Assembly: GCA_947379685.1 (NCBI GenBank)
Contig: CANCOG010000252.1
Coordinates: 1 to 7,292 of the forward strand
From: Flavipsychrobacter stenotrophus
Lineage (GTDB): Bacteria; Bacteroidota; Bacteroidia; Chitinophagales; Chitinophagaceae
Length of the DNA stretch: 7,292 nt
Direction of reading: 5' to 3'
Below, one piece after another: positions 1 through 5,570 of the stretch; the first letter of the stretch is position 1; the number at the start of each line of letters is the position of its first letter. Both the position numbers and the translations under genes were made by a program. The notes below the pieces were generated by a model, which made no database searches, had not been told where the DNA came from, and saw only the letters and a program-made list of their open reading frames with translations.

Positions 1-1
1 C

Positions 2-1732
2 GGAGAAACACGCGCCGGACATAGCGATGCAACATGGATCAGCATGCTCGAAGCAGATCTTACAGCAGGCAGGCCTATTATTTATGACGGACACGGTAGC
101 GGCGGAGGACATTGTTTTGTACTTGATGGGTTTGATGCATCTGACAACTTCCATGTTAACTGGGGCTGGAGCGGCTATTGCGATGGTTATTTTGCCATCA
201 ATGCTATGAACCCATCCGGCACAGGTACCGGCGGAGGCTCAGGTGGTTACAACAGCGGGCAGGAAGCTATACTCGGCGTTAAACCACCAACCGGTGGAGG
301 TGGCGGCGGAGGCGGAAGTGCTGCCGTTGACACCATTGCATTATATGATTATGTAACACCATCGGCGTCAACTATTAACTACTACGCTGGGTTTAATATC
401 ACTACCAACGTATGGAACTACAGTGTCACCTCGTTCTCAGGTGACTTCTGTGCTGCAGCCTTCGACTACACGACTGGTACGTTTATTACGTTCATAGATT
501 CTGTTATGAGTGTTTCTATTCCCGCAGGTTATACTTCCGGAACTTTGACTTTCTCGACGGCTGGTCTGCTTTCCATGCTTCCTGGCAACTACCAGATCGG
601 CATCTTCTATCGTCCTTCAGGGGGTGGGTGGCATTCTGTGTGGAACTACAGTCCGTATATCAATTTTGTACCTATGACAGTTGTAAACCATAATTACATG
701 GAATTGTATGCAGCCATGAGTCCGTCACCAACAACTTTTATCAGGGGAGCTGCAGCATCGGTAACCACAAATATTGCCAACGGATCATCATCAACGTCCT
801 TTAGCGGTAGTTATGACGTATCATTGTACAACCTGGACGGTACATTTAACAGCACTATACAAACCATGTCGGGCATGACACTGGCTGCAGGCTATTATTA
901 TACTACACCTCTTACGTTCAGCACGAGCGCAATTACTGCGGCTCCGGGAACTTACCTGCTGGCAACTACCTTTAATGATGGTACAGGCTGGTACCTGGCT
1001 GGCGCAGATTACCACACCAACCCAATTTACATTACAATTGCTGACCCAGCACCGGTTCCTGATATTTATGAGGTGAATAATACCTGGGGAACTGCTTTCA
1101 ATCTGCCGCTTACTTTTTCGGGCACGACTGCTTCAACGTCTACTCCCGGTTCAAACTTTCACCTGGTAAGTGATCAGGACTATTACAAGATCACACTTGC
1201 TTCTGGCTACAATTACACTATTCAGGCCCGTGTTAACGACAATGTGAGCAAGGACGATGGCGGCACTTACACTGTAGATGCAACATGGACCTATTCGACC
1301 GACAATGGCACTAGCTGGTCTCCAGTGTATAATGATGTTATGCCTGGTGTTATTTCTGTAGGTGGCGGAACTGGAGGAACAGTAATTTTCCATGTTTCAC
1401 CAGGTTTCGCCGGTGATCTAGGCAATTATCTTTTCAAAATCGTAAATGTAACCCGCGGCCCTGTTACTGCTGTTAACGATGTAAACCTGTCACTTGCAAA
1501 CATTTACCCAAACCCAGCTTCAGACGTTGTTAATGTTGACCTGCAACAGACCAACATTAAGGCAACCAATGTAGTGCTCACCGACGTACAAGGGAAAACG
1601 GTATACAGCAGCAGTCTTAACAACCTGGCTAGCTTCACCATTCCTGTCAATAACCTGGCTGACGGTTTGTACTTTATTGAAATTGCTACAGAAGGAGGAG
1701 TAATTAGAAAGAAAATAACGCTGACCAAATGA
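2..1732 (+). CDS. Secreted C10-family (streptopain-like) cysteine peptidase with T9SS sorting domain, 5'-truncated by window edge
   Basis: The reading frame is open from base 2, so this is the C-terminal 576 residues of a longer exported protease; the signal peptide, propeptide and catalytic Cys lie upstream. Residues 1-95 match the end of a C10 papain-fold domain. They include AGRPIIYDG (22-30), GGGHCFV with the expected catalytic His37, NWGW (53-56), and the GGGSGGYNSGQEAILG closing block. An eight-glycine linker (98-105) follows, then two related beta-sandwich repeats (about 112-222 and 231-345). Next is a PPC-like domain (about 354-475) opening with DIYEVNNT and containing SDQDYYKI. The end is a type A T9SS sorting domain (about 497-576) starting NIYPNPASD and finishing with a basic KKITLTK tail. 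By family knowledge it should cross the outer membrane by T9SS and be surface-attached or released. The first Met in the window (base 44) is internal to the catalytic domain, not the start. Its stop overlaps the next start as ATGA, suggesting cotranscription. The family call is strong; substrate is unknown. Confidence 0.93.
   Translation, partial: GETRAGHSDATWISMLEADLTAGRPIIYDGHGSGGGHCFVLDGFDASDNFHVNWGWSGYCDGYFAINAMNPSGTGTGGGSGGYNSGQEAILGVKPPTGGGGGGGGSAAVDTIALYDYVTPSASTINYYAGFNITTNVWNYSVTSFSGDFCAAAFDYTTGTFITFIDSVMSVSIPAGYTSGTLTFSTAGLLSMLPGNYQIGIFYRPSGGGWHSVWNYSPYINFVPMTVVNHNYMELYAAMSPSPTTFIRGAAASVTTNIANGSSSTSFSGSYDVSLYNLDGTFNSTIQTMSGMTLAAGYYYTTPLTFSTSAITAAPGTYLLATTFNDGTGWYLAGADYHTNPIYITIADPAPVPDIYEVNNTWGTAFNLPLTFSGTTASTSTPGSNFHLVSDQDYYKITLASGYNYTIQARVNDNVSKDDGGTYTVDATWTYSTDNGTSWSPVYNDVMPGVISVGGGTGGTVIFHVSPGFAGDLGNYLFKIVNVTRGPVTAVNDVNLSLANIYPNPASDVVNVDLQQTNIKATNVVLTDVQGKTVYSSSLNNLASFTIPVNNLADGLYFIEIATEGGVIRKKITLTK
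293..316 (+). repeat. Poly-glycine linker (8 consecutive Gly codons)
   Basis: Eight consecutive glycine codons (mixed GGT, GGA and GGC) sit right after the catalytic domain of the C10 peptidase and before the first beta-sandwich repeat. They most likely act as a flexible hinge. The codon mixture means the tract is not a simple trinucleotide repeat, though its length could vary between strains. Confidence 0.8.
335..1036 (+). repeat. Two tandem related beta-sandwich (Ig-like) protein repeats inside the C10 peptidase
   Basis: Within the peptidase, residues about 112-222 and 231-345 share a pattern. Each opens with a hydrophobic-LY motif (ALYDY, ELYAA), followed by TPSAST or SPSPTT. Each then has TSFSG about 35-40 residues in, an aliphatic and Gly-rich centre (IPAGYTSGTLTFST against LAAGYYYTTPLTFST), PGNYQIGIFY against PGTYLLATTF, and closes with GW plus a short beta strand. 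This looks like duplication of a roughly 115-residue beta-sandwich domain. The similarity is visible by eye only at protein level and the DNA copies are well diverged, so the duplication is old. The likely role is spacing or substrate binding (inference). Confidence 0.7.
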
Positions 1733-2232
1733 GAAAACTAATTGCAACGCTGATTGTATTAATATCAGTCGGCCAGCTGAATGAAGCCATCGCTCAGTTC
1801 GGTGGTGGAGGAAAGAGTGGCATCGGCCCTGGCTCATTGCCTGTGGTAGTTTATAAAACAAAGAAAGATTACCGGAACCTGGTGCCGGTAACGCTTTCTG
1901 ATGATAAGAGTAAAATTGTGTCGTACCCCGACCCAAAAGATTTCACATCCGGGAGCCATAACTGGCTCCCGGGTTTATTGCATAAAGGCTATCTTCTGGA
2001 TAACAGGGGCATTAATAAAAATGTTGCCTACATTAAGCTGACATACAACCAATATGCAAATCTGAAGCGGACACCAACAATTCCTGAACTATATGCGATG
2101 ATCATAGACAAAGATCCCCTTACTGAGTATTGGGACTGCGGGCAAAGGAAGGATTACAAAGACAGGGTAAAGAAACTGAATAAGTTAATAGACACAAAAA
2201 AAATCAAAACCGTCTGCAAAAGCGTGAAATAA
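1729..2232 (+). CDS. Small secreted protein of unknown function, ATGA-coupled to the C10 peptidase
   Basis: A 167-residue protein whose start overlaps the peptidase stop in ATGA, implying translational coupling. Residues 1-22 form a signal peptide (MRK, hydrophobic core, AIA then Q23); there is no lipobox Cys, so a soluble periplasmic or secreted product is expected. After a Gly-rich stretch (FGGGGKSGIG) the mature part has recognisable conserved-looking blocks: VVVYKTKKDY (39-48), IVSYPDPKD (63-71), KGYLLDNRGI (86-95), and DKDPLTEYWDCG (127-138). The mature protein has only two Cys (137 and 163), which could pair. I recall similar hypothetical proteins in Bacteroidota but cannot name a function. 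Position after a C10 peptidase suggests an inhibitor or accessory protein, as C10 enzymes in Streptococcus and Bacteroides have cognate inhibitors. The sequence alone does not show it, and a stand-alone conserved protein is equally possible. An unusually strong DNA hairpin lies inside the gene. Confidence 0.85.
   Translation: MRKLIATLIVLISVGQLNEAIAQFGGGGKSGIGPGSLPVVVYKTKKDYRNLVPVTLSDDKSKIVSYPDPKDFTSGSHNWLPGLLHKGYLLDNRGINKNVAYIKLTYNQYANLKRTPTIPELYAMIIDKDPLTEYWDCGQRKDYKDRVKKLNKLIDTKKIKTVCKSVK
1949..1972 (+). other. Strong intragenic inverted repeat (10-bp stem, 4-nt loop)
   Basis: CCGGGAGCCA (1949-1958), loop TAAC, then TGGCTCCCGG (1963-1972) is a perfect 10-bp stem with eight G:C pairs. It lies in the middle of the small secreted-protein gene and encodes part of SGSHNWLPG. 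A short T-containing stretch (GTTTATT) follows, but there is no true U-tract, so it is not a canonical terminator. It could be an mRNA stability or pausing element, or a by-product of the coding sequence. Confidence 0.75.
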
Positions 2233-2268
2233 TAAGCACCATGTGATATGGGCATAAAGTAATTAGCC

Positions 2269-2276
2269 TAATTTTG
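2269..2276 (+). promoter_or_regulatory. Bacteroidota-type -7 promoter element for the lptE operon
   Basis: TAATTTTG is an exact match to the TAnnTTTG -7 consensus of the Bacteroidota primary sigma factor. It ends 8 bases before the lptE ATG. No good TTTG -33 element is seen at the usual 19-21 base spacing (only a weak TGTG near 2242-2245). Transcription from here would give a nearly leaderless mRNA. The intergenic gap (2233-2284) has no terminator-like hairpin, so read-through from the upstream gene is also possible. Confidence 0.55.
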
Positions 2277-2284
2277 CAGCCCGT

Positions 2285-2785
2285 ATGTGCCTTAGAACAA
2301 TTTTATTGTCATTTCTCTTTTTGCCAATGCTGGCGGGATGTGGTATTTACAGTTTTTCCGGTGCTACTATTGAAGGTAAGAACATCAACATTCATTTGCT
2401 TGAAAATAAAGCACAGAATGTTGTGCCAAGCCTTGCTTCAACACTCACGGACAAACTCAGGAGCAGGATATTGTCGCAGACAGGCTTGGCACCTGTATCA
2501 ACTGACGATGCAGACTACGATATGTCGGGCGCAATAACCAGTTATACCGTAACTGTTTCAGCAGCGCAAAACGTTCAGACAGCAACCAAGAACAGGCTTA
2601 CACTAAGCGTTAACATTAAATTTAAAAACCGTAAGAACGAAAAAGCTAACTTCACACAGGTATTTACCCGATTCTCAGATTTTGATGCAAGCCAAACCCT
2701 TCAAAATGTAGAAAATGCATTGATTGACGATATTGGCAACCAGCTTGCCGACGATATTTTTAATAAAGCATTTGTAAACTGGTAG
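2285..2785 (+). CDS. lptE: LptE family LPS-assembly lipoprotein
   Basis: A 166-residue outer-membrane lipoprotein, the plug partner of the LptD beta-barrel that inserts lipopolysaccharide into the outer leaflet. Residues 1-18 are a lipoprotein signal with lipobox LAGC, Cys19 being the lipidated residue. The mature protein starts CGIYSFSGATIEGKNINI, the typical opening of Bacteroidota LptE-like proteins. It continues with an alpha segment (VVPSLASTLTDKLRSRI), a DYDMSGAITSY strand, TKNRLTLSVNIKF, and a closing helix (ALIDDIGNQLADDIFNKAFVNW). Length is normal for the family. The ATG at 2285 is the only start that gives a full signal peptide. It is first in an apparent operon with the TPR protein (11-base gap) and secG. 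I recall this gene order from other Bacteroidota. Family identity is strong; the functional role is by homology to proteobacterial LptE. Confidence 0.88.
   Translation: MCLRTILLSFLFLPMLAGCGIYSFSGATIEGKNINIHLLENKAQNVVPSLASTLTDKLRSRILSQTGLAPVSTDDADYDMSGAITSYTVTVSAAQNVQTATKNRLTLSVNIKFKNRKNEKANFTQVFTRFSDFDASQTLQNVENALIDDIGNQLADDIFNKAFVNW
2423..2492 (+). repeat. 11-bp perfect inverted repeat with 48-nt spacer inside lptE
   Basis: GTGCCAAGCCT (2423-2433) is the exact reverse complement of AGGCTTGGCAC (2482-2492). Both arms are coding (VPSLA and TGLAP regions of LptE). It could form a long-range stem in the mRNA. A match of this length within such a short distance is uncommon but can arise by chance in a window of this size. 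Confidence 0.5.
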
Positions 2786-2796
2786 CAATTAGTATT

Positions 2797-3966
2797 ATGA
2801 CGGACCAACATTCCATAAATATTATCTCTAACCTATTGCAATCGCCGGAAACACCGTCGACTGGCGATAATGAGATATTGGCTAAGCTGTTTCACAAGTA
2901 CCCTTACTTTGTGCCCGTCCGTTATATTAAAGCAGCTGAGCAATACAGGAATACAGCATTCTCCAATGAAATGTTGTCCTCGGCCTACCCGTATACTGGT
3001 AATTGGATCCAGTTTTGGGAATATGTTCAGGGAATAGAATCAAAAACAGAGGTAGCTGAAACTAGCTCAGTTGACCCATTGGAGTTTCATGCTGACTTCG
3101 AGAACGATTCGCCTGGTTCATATCCGCCTGAGGAGGCAGCAACAATTAACGATAGCTCCGAAATCGACGAGCCAACAGCTATTAATGAAAAGCTGGAAGT
3201 TGCAGCACCGATATTGGCAGAAGAAGAACCAATCACAGACTTAAATATCACGCTTACCGAAGAAGATGTACCCGCTGAAACGGAGCAGCCAGTTGTACCT
3301 GAAATGCCTGTTGCGGTCGATCACACTGGGGAACAAGATGCAGAGGAAGTGACCATAGAATCGGTGGATACAAAACCACCAGTAATAGTTGAAGAATTGG
3401 GAGCTAGAGTGTTAATTGAGACAGAGGAAACCCAAGATATTATTCAAGAAAAACAAGACGAACAAAAAGAAGTGCAACAAACAGAACCCATTTTTTCACC
3501 GGTATCATCGGAAGATTATTTTATGCAGCAAGGCATAAAAATATCAGGCGAAATGCCGCAACAAGTTGATGAACTTATAGCCGCCCAGGTCGATGCAAGA
3601 GATAAGTCGCTGATGGTAATGATGAGTTTTACTGAATGGTTGTTACACTTTAAACATTCATCGGACAAGCAAAAATCTGAAGCGGAAGACCAAAAGGCTG
3701 TAAAAACAATGTGGCAAAAAGAAAAACTGGCCGCAGCCCTGGAAGAGGAAAACGATGAAATTCCGGAGAATGTTTTTGAGATGGCAGTCAATTCAATTAC
3801 GCGTGAAGAAGGCCTGGCTAGCGAATCTTTGGCCGATATATATATCAAACAGGGCAAATACGACAAAGCAGTTGAGATGTATCGTAAATTAAGTTTGCGA
3901 AATCCTCAAAAAAATGCTTACTTTGCCCGCAAAATAGAAGAGATTTTAAAAGACAAACATTTATGA
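2797..3966 (+). CDS. Conserved Bacteroidota protein with acidic disordered linker and C-terminal TPR-like repeat
   Basis: A 389-residue protein without signal peptide or membrane segment, so probably cytoplasmic. Residues 1-80 are a compact aromatic-rich domain (FHKYPYFVPVRYIKAAEQY, NWIQFWEYVQG). Residues about 81-235 are very rich in Glu, Asp, Pro, Val and Thr with few aromatics, and look disordered. The C-terminal part begins with SEDYFMQQGIKIS (238-250) and MSFTEWLLHFK (276-286), then a Lys/Glu-rich helix. It ends in a TPR-like helix pair (LADIYIKQGKYDKAVEMYRKLSLRNP, 345-370) and a final helix (AYFARKIEEIL). It starts 11 bases after lptE and overlaps secG by ATGA, so the three genes should be cotranscribed. 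The family is familiar to me as an uncharacterised tetratricopeptide protein next to secG in Bacteroidota. A scaffold or chaperone role in envelope biogenesis would be inference only. Confidence 0.87.
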   Translation: MTDQHSINIISNLLQSPETPSTGDNEILAKLFHKYPYFVPVRYIKAAEQYRNTAFSNEMLSSAYPYTGNWIQFWEYVQGIESKTEVAETSSVDPLEFHADFENDSPGSYPPEEAATINDSSEIDEPTAINEKLEVAAPILAEEEPITDLNITLTEEDVPAETEQPVVPEMPVAVDHTGEQDAEEVTIESVDTKPPVIVEELGARVLIETEETQDIIQEKQDEQKEVQQTEPIFSPVSSEDYFMQQGIKISGEMPQQVDELIAAQVDARDKSLMVMMSFTEWLLHFKHSSDKQKSEAEDQKAVKTMWQKEKLAAALEEENDEIPENVFEMAVNSITREEGLASESLADIYIKQGKYDKAVEMYRKLSLRNPQKNAYFARKIEEILKDKHL

Positions 3967-4256
3967 TTCTAGTTATTACGGGATTGATCTTACTGGCATG
4001 CGTGGTTTTAGGCTTTTTTATCCTGGTACAAAACCCTAAGGGCGGCGGTTTATCCGGCAGCTTCGGTAGTATGAGCACACAGGTAATGGGTGTTAAGCAA
4101 TCTGGCGACATTATGGAAAAAGGCACTTGGGTGCTTATTAGCGTAGTTGCTGGCCTGTGCATCATTTCGGTGATGTTTATGGCTAAACCACAAGGTGGTG
4201 ATGACAGTGGCAACTCTAAAGCACAGCAGAAATCGGCTCCAGCTAAGAAAAAATAA
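3963..4256 (+). CDS. secG: Preprotein translocase subunit SecG
   Basis: A 97-residue inner-membrane protein, the small non-essential subunit of SecYEG that helps SecA-driven export. Two membrane helices are visible (about 1-22, and about 56-74). The cytoplasmic loop between them has the family signature VQNPKGGGLSGSFGS (22-36), then MGVKQSGDIMEKGTW. This matches Bacteroidota SecG, which adds Thr/Val-rich and TGD-like elements to the E. coli pattern. The tail is hydrophilic and ends in a basic KSAPAKKK. The start lies in ATGA overlapping the stop of the TPR gene, suggesting coupled translation. It is the last gene of the operon, with an intrinsic terminator 22 bases after the stop. Confidence 0.95.
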   Translation: MILVITGLILLACVVLGFFILVQNPKGGGLSGSFGSMSTQVMGVKQSGDIMEKGTWVLISVVAGLCIISVMFMAKPQGGDDSGNSKAQQKSAPAKKK

Positions 4257-4278
4257 ATCCCTCAGCGGTATTTTATAC

Positions 4279-4319
4279 AATAACAGGCTACTGTATACAC
4301 AGTTGCCTGTTATTTTTTT
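4279..4319 (+). terminator. Rho-independent terminator of the lptE-TPR-secG operon
   Basis: AATAACAGGC (4279-4288) pairs perfectly with GCCTGTTATT (4305-4314). After one T/T mismatch the stem continues as ACTGT/ACAGT with an ATAC loop. Seven T residues run from 4313 to 4319, overlapping the base of the stem. On the minus strand the bases after the stem are TTGTATAAAA rather than a U-tract. It should therefore serve secG much better than the convergent hydrolase gene, which ends 35 bases away. Confidence 0.88.
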
Positions 4320-4353
4320 GTTGGAAATGAAGGTTTTAGAAGAATTCCGGCTT

Positions 4354-5337
4354 TTACACCCACCATTCTGAATTATGTGCACCTTTAAATTCGGTAACCA
4401 GACCCGGCTTTGGCAGAAATAGTTCTATGCCCTTGCTCTTTGCGTATTGAATGGTTAGCTCCACCGGCTCACGCCAGGCATGTAATGCGAGGTTGAAAGT
4501 ACCCCAGTGAATCGGCATCATCACCTTTCCTCTCAATGCAAGATGTGCATTGGTGGCATGATCTGGCCCCATATGAATATCAGGCCAACCTTCGCCATAG
4601 GCGCCAACTTCCAGCATAGTCAAATCGAACGGGCCGTAGGTATCTCCAATATCTTTAAATCCCGGAAACCAGCCAGAATCGGCCCCGAAGAATACCGTAT
4701 GTTTTGCCCCTTTGAGTACGAATGATGACCACAGCGTCTGGTTCCTGTTCACCACTCCCCTGCCGGAAAAGTGCCTGGCCGGTGTTGCTGTCACCTGAAA
4801 GTCTTTATCTATTTGTTCTGTTTGCCCCCAGTCCATTTCTGTGATCCTTGCCCTGGGTATTCCCCAACGAACAAGGTGTTCACCTACACCCAGGGAACAA
4901 AAGAATGGAACATTAATGTTCACCAGCTTTTTAATGGCAATGATATCGAGATGATCATAGTGGTCATGTGATAGGATGACTGCGTCGAGAACAGGCATTT
5001 GTTCCAGGGGTAATGGATATTCAAAAAAACGCTTTGGCCCTGCAAACTGAACGAAGGAAGCCCTCCCCAGCACGGGGTCGGTCAATATCCGCTTTCCATC
5101 AATTTCAATGAGTAGTGAGGAGTGCCCCATCCAGGTGATACGCAAACCATTTTCCAGCGATTGTGCAAATGCATTCACATCTGTCACAAACGGACCAATT
5201 TTTTTTGCAGGGATGCGCTCCGCCTTAGCAGTGATATATTGCCCCATTATTTTAAAGAAACCTCCTTGCATCTGCAAGGTAGGTATCGGGTTCTGGTATT
5301 CCTTTCCTATTCTTTGAGCAGGTTTTATGCTAGACAT
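4354..5337 (-). CDS. Metallo-beta-lactamase fold hydrolase, NAPE-PLD-like
   Basis: A 327-residue zinc-dependent hydrolase, apparently cytoplasmic (no signal peptide seen). The core opens with ITWMGHSSLLIEIDGKRILTDPV (67-89). It carries the metal motif HDHYDH (His124, His126, Asp128, His129), then His189 (ATPARHFSGRG), Asp220 (GADSGW) and His277 (PIHWGTF), the complete two-metal ligand set. The IHWGTF ending and the HMGPDHA block match the N-acyl-phosphatidylethanolamine phospholipase D-like branch, near the UlaG-like lactonases. The true substrate in bacteria is not established from sequence, and annotation as a phospholipase should be cautious. I chose the ATG at 5337 (MSSIKPAQRI). An in-frame GTG at 5358 would add only seven residues and would place a 19-bp palindrome inside the coding region. 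The gene is convergent with secG and divergent from aspA, so it is probably monocistronic. Confidence 0.9.
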   Translation of the reverse strand: MSSIKPAQRIGKEYQNPIPTLQMQGGFFKIMGQYITAKAERIPAKKIGPFVTDVNAFAQSLENGLRITWMGHSSLLIEIDGKRILTDPVLGRASFVQFAGPKRFFEYPLPLEQMPVLDAVILSHDHYDHLDIIAIKKLVNINVPFFCSLGVGEHLVRWGIPRARITEMDWGQTEQIDKDFQVTATPARHFSGRGVVNRNQTLWSSFVLKGAKHTVFFGADSGWFPGFKDIGDTYGPFDLTMLEVGAYGEGWPDIHMGPDHATNAHLALRGKVMMPIHWGTFNLALHAWREPVELTIQYAKSKGIELFLPKPGLVTEFKGAHNSEWWV

Positions 5338-5338
5338 T

Positions 5339-5357
5339 TGTTCAATAAAATTGAACA
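5339..5357 (-). promoter_or_regulatory. 19-bp perfect palindrome abutting the hydrolase start codon (candidate operator)
   Basis: TGTTCAATAAAATTGAACA reads as two perfect 8-bp arms (TGTTCAAT, ATTGAACA) around AAA. It ends one base before the ATG of the metallo-hydrolase. On the minus strand a promoter-like TAAACTTTG (5366-5358) sits just upstream; it is one base longer than the TAnnTTTG consensus. The palindrome would then cover the transcription start and the very short leader. Size and symmetry suit a dimeric repressor site; a weak A/T hairpin occluding the start is the alternative. Confidence 0.5.
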
Positions 5358-5536
5358 CAAAGTTTACATGGAAATGTTCATCAAAGCTTCTGAGTTCAAA
5401 ATAATTACATGAATTTTACGGAAGTGACGATTTAGCAGGTACTAAATTGAGACGAGACCAATGAACCTTTTTGGCAACGCCCTTTTCAATTACACATTCT
5501 GGAATTAATGCTTACTAACCACTTAGAAATTTACCC

Positions 5537-5544
5537 TATTTTTA
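5537..5544 (+). promoter_or_regulatory. Possible -7 promoter element for aspA
   Basis: TATTTTTA matches TAnnTTTG at all but the last base and lies 26 bases before the preferred aspA ATG at 5571. If it is the promoter, the alternative upstream ATG at 5508 would not be in the transcript. No clear TTTG is found at the -33 position, so the call is tentative. Confidence 0.35.
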
Positions 5545-5570
5545 CCCAACAATCACAACCAATTCAATCA

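Larger units (their letters stand above)
5338..5570. other. Divergent intergenic region between the hydrolase and aspA
   Basis: This 233-base region should contain the promoters for both divergent genes. Besides the palindrome at the hydrolase end, it holds a second, weaker dyad: ATTTAG (5430-5435) and CTAAAT (5442-5447) around a 6-base spacer. It also holds a 15-codon open frame (5461-5508) whose TAA overlaps an ATG at 5508 in frame with aspA. No RNA gene or riboswitch is recognisable. Confidence 0.5.

Noticed and set aside
44..1732. Complete CDS starting at ATG 44
   Set aside because: The same frame is open upstream to base 2 and already encodes C10-domain sequence (HSDATWISML), so this Met is internal to a truncated gene.
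1520..1936. 138-codon minus-strand open frame across the peptidase/secreted-protein junction
   Set aside because: It is antisense to two well-supported genes, has no recognisable domain, and its composition looks like a frame shadow.
3516..3866. Minus-strand open frames inside the TPR gene (also 3845-4213 and 4050-4382)
   Set aside because: They oppose coding sequence with clear family or composition evidence; the Ser/Cys-rich products are typical antisense artefacts.
4279..4319. Bidirectional terminator serving the hydrolase gene as well
   Set aside because: The stem is symmetrical, but on the minus strand it is not followed by a run of U residues, so only the secG direction is well supported.
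5338..5358. GTG start (5358) for the metallo-hydrolase
   Set aside because: It adds seven residues only, uses a rarer start codon, and would run through a perfect palindrome better explained as a regulatory site.
5122..5412. Plus-strand open frames opposite the 5' half of the metallo-hydrolase (also 5108-5317)
   Set aside because: They lie antisense to conserved metallo-beta-lactamase-fold sequence and show no signal peptide or domain of their own.
5508..5570. 21-residue N-terminal extension of aspartase from ATG 5508
   Set aside because: The extension has no family similarity and no targeting features. The protein from 5571 has the standard start and length, and a possible promoter element lies at 5537-5544.
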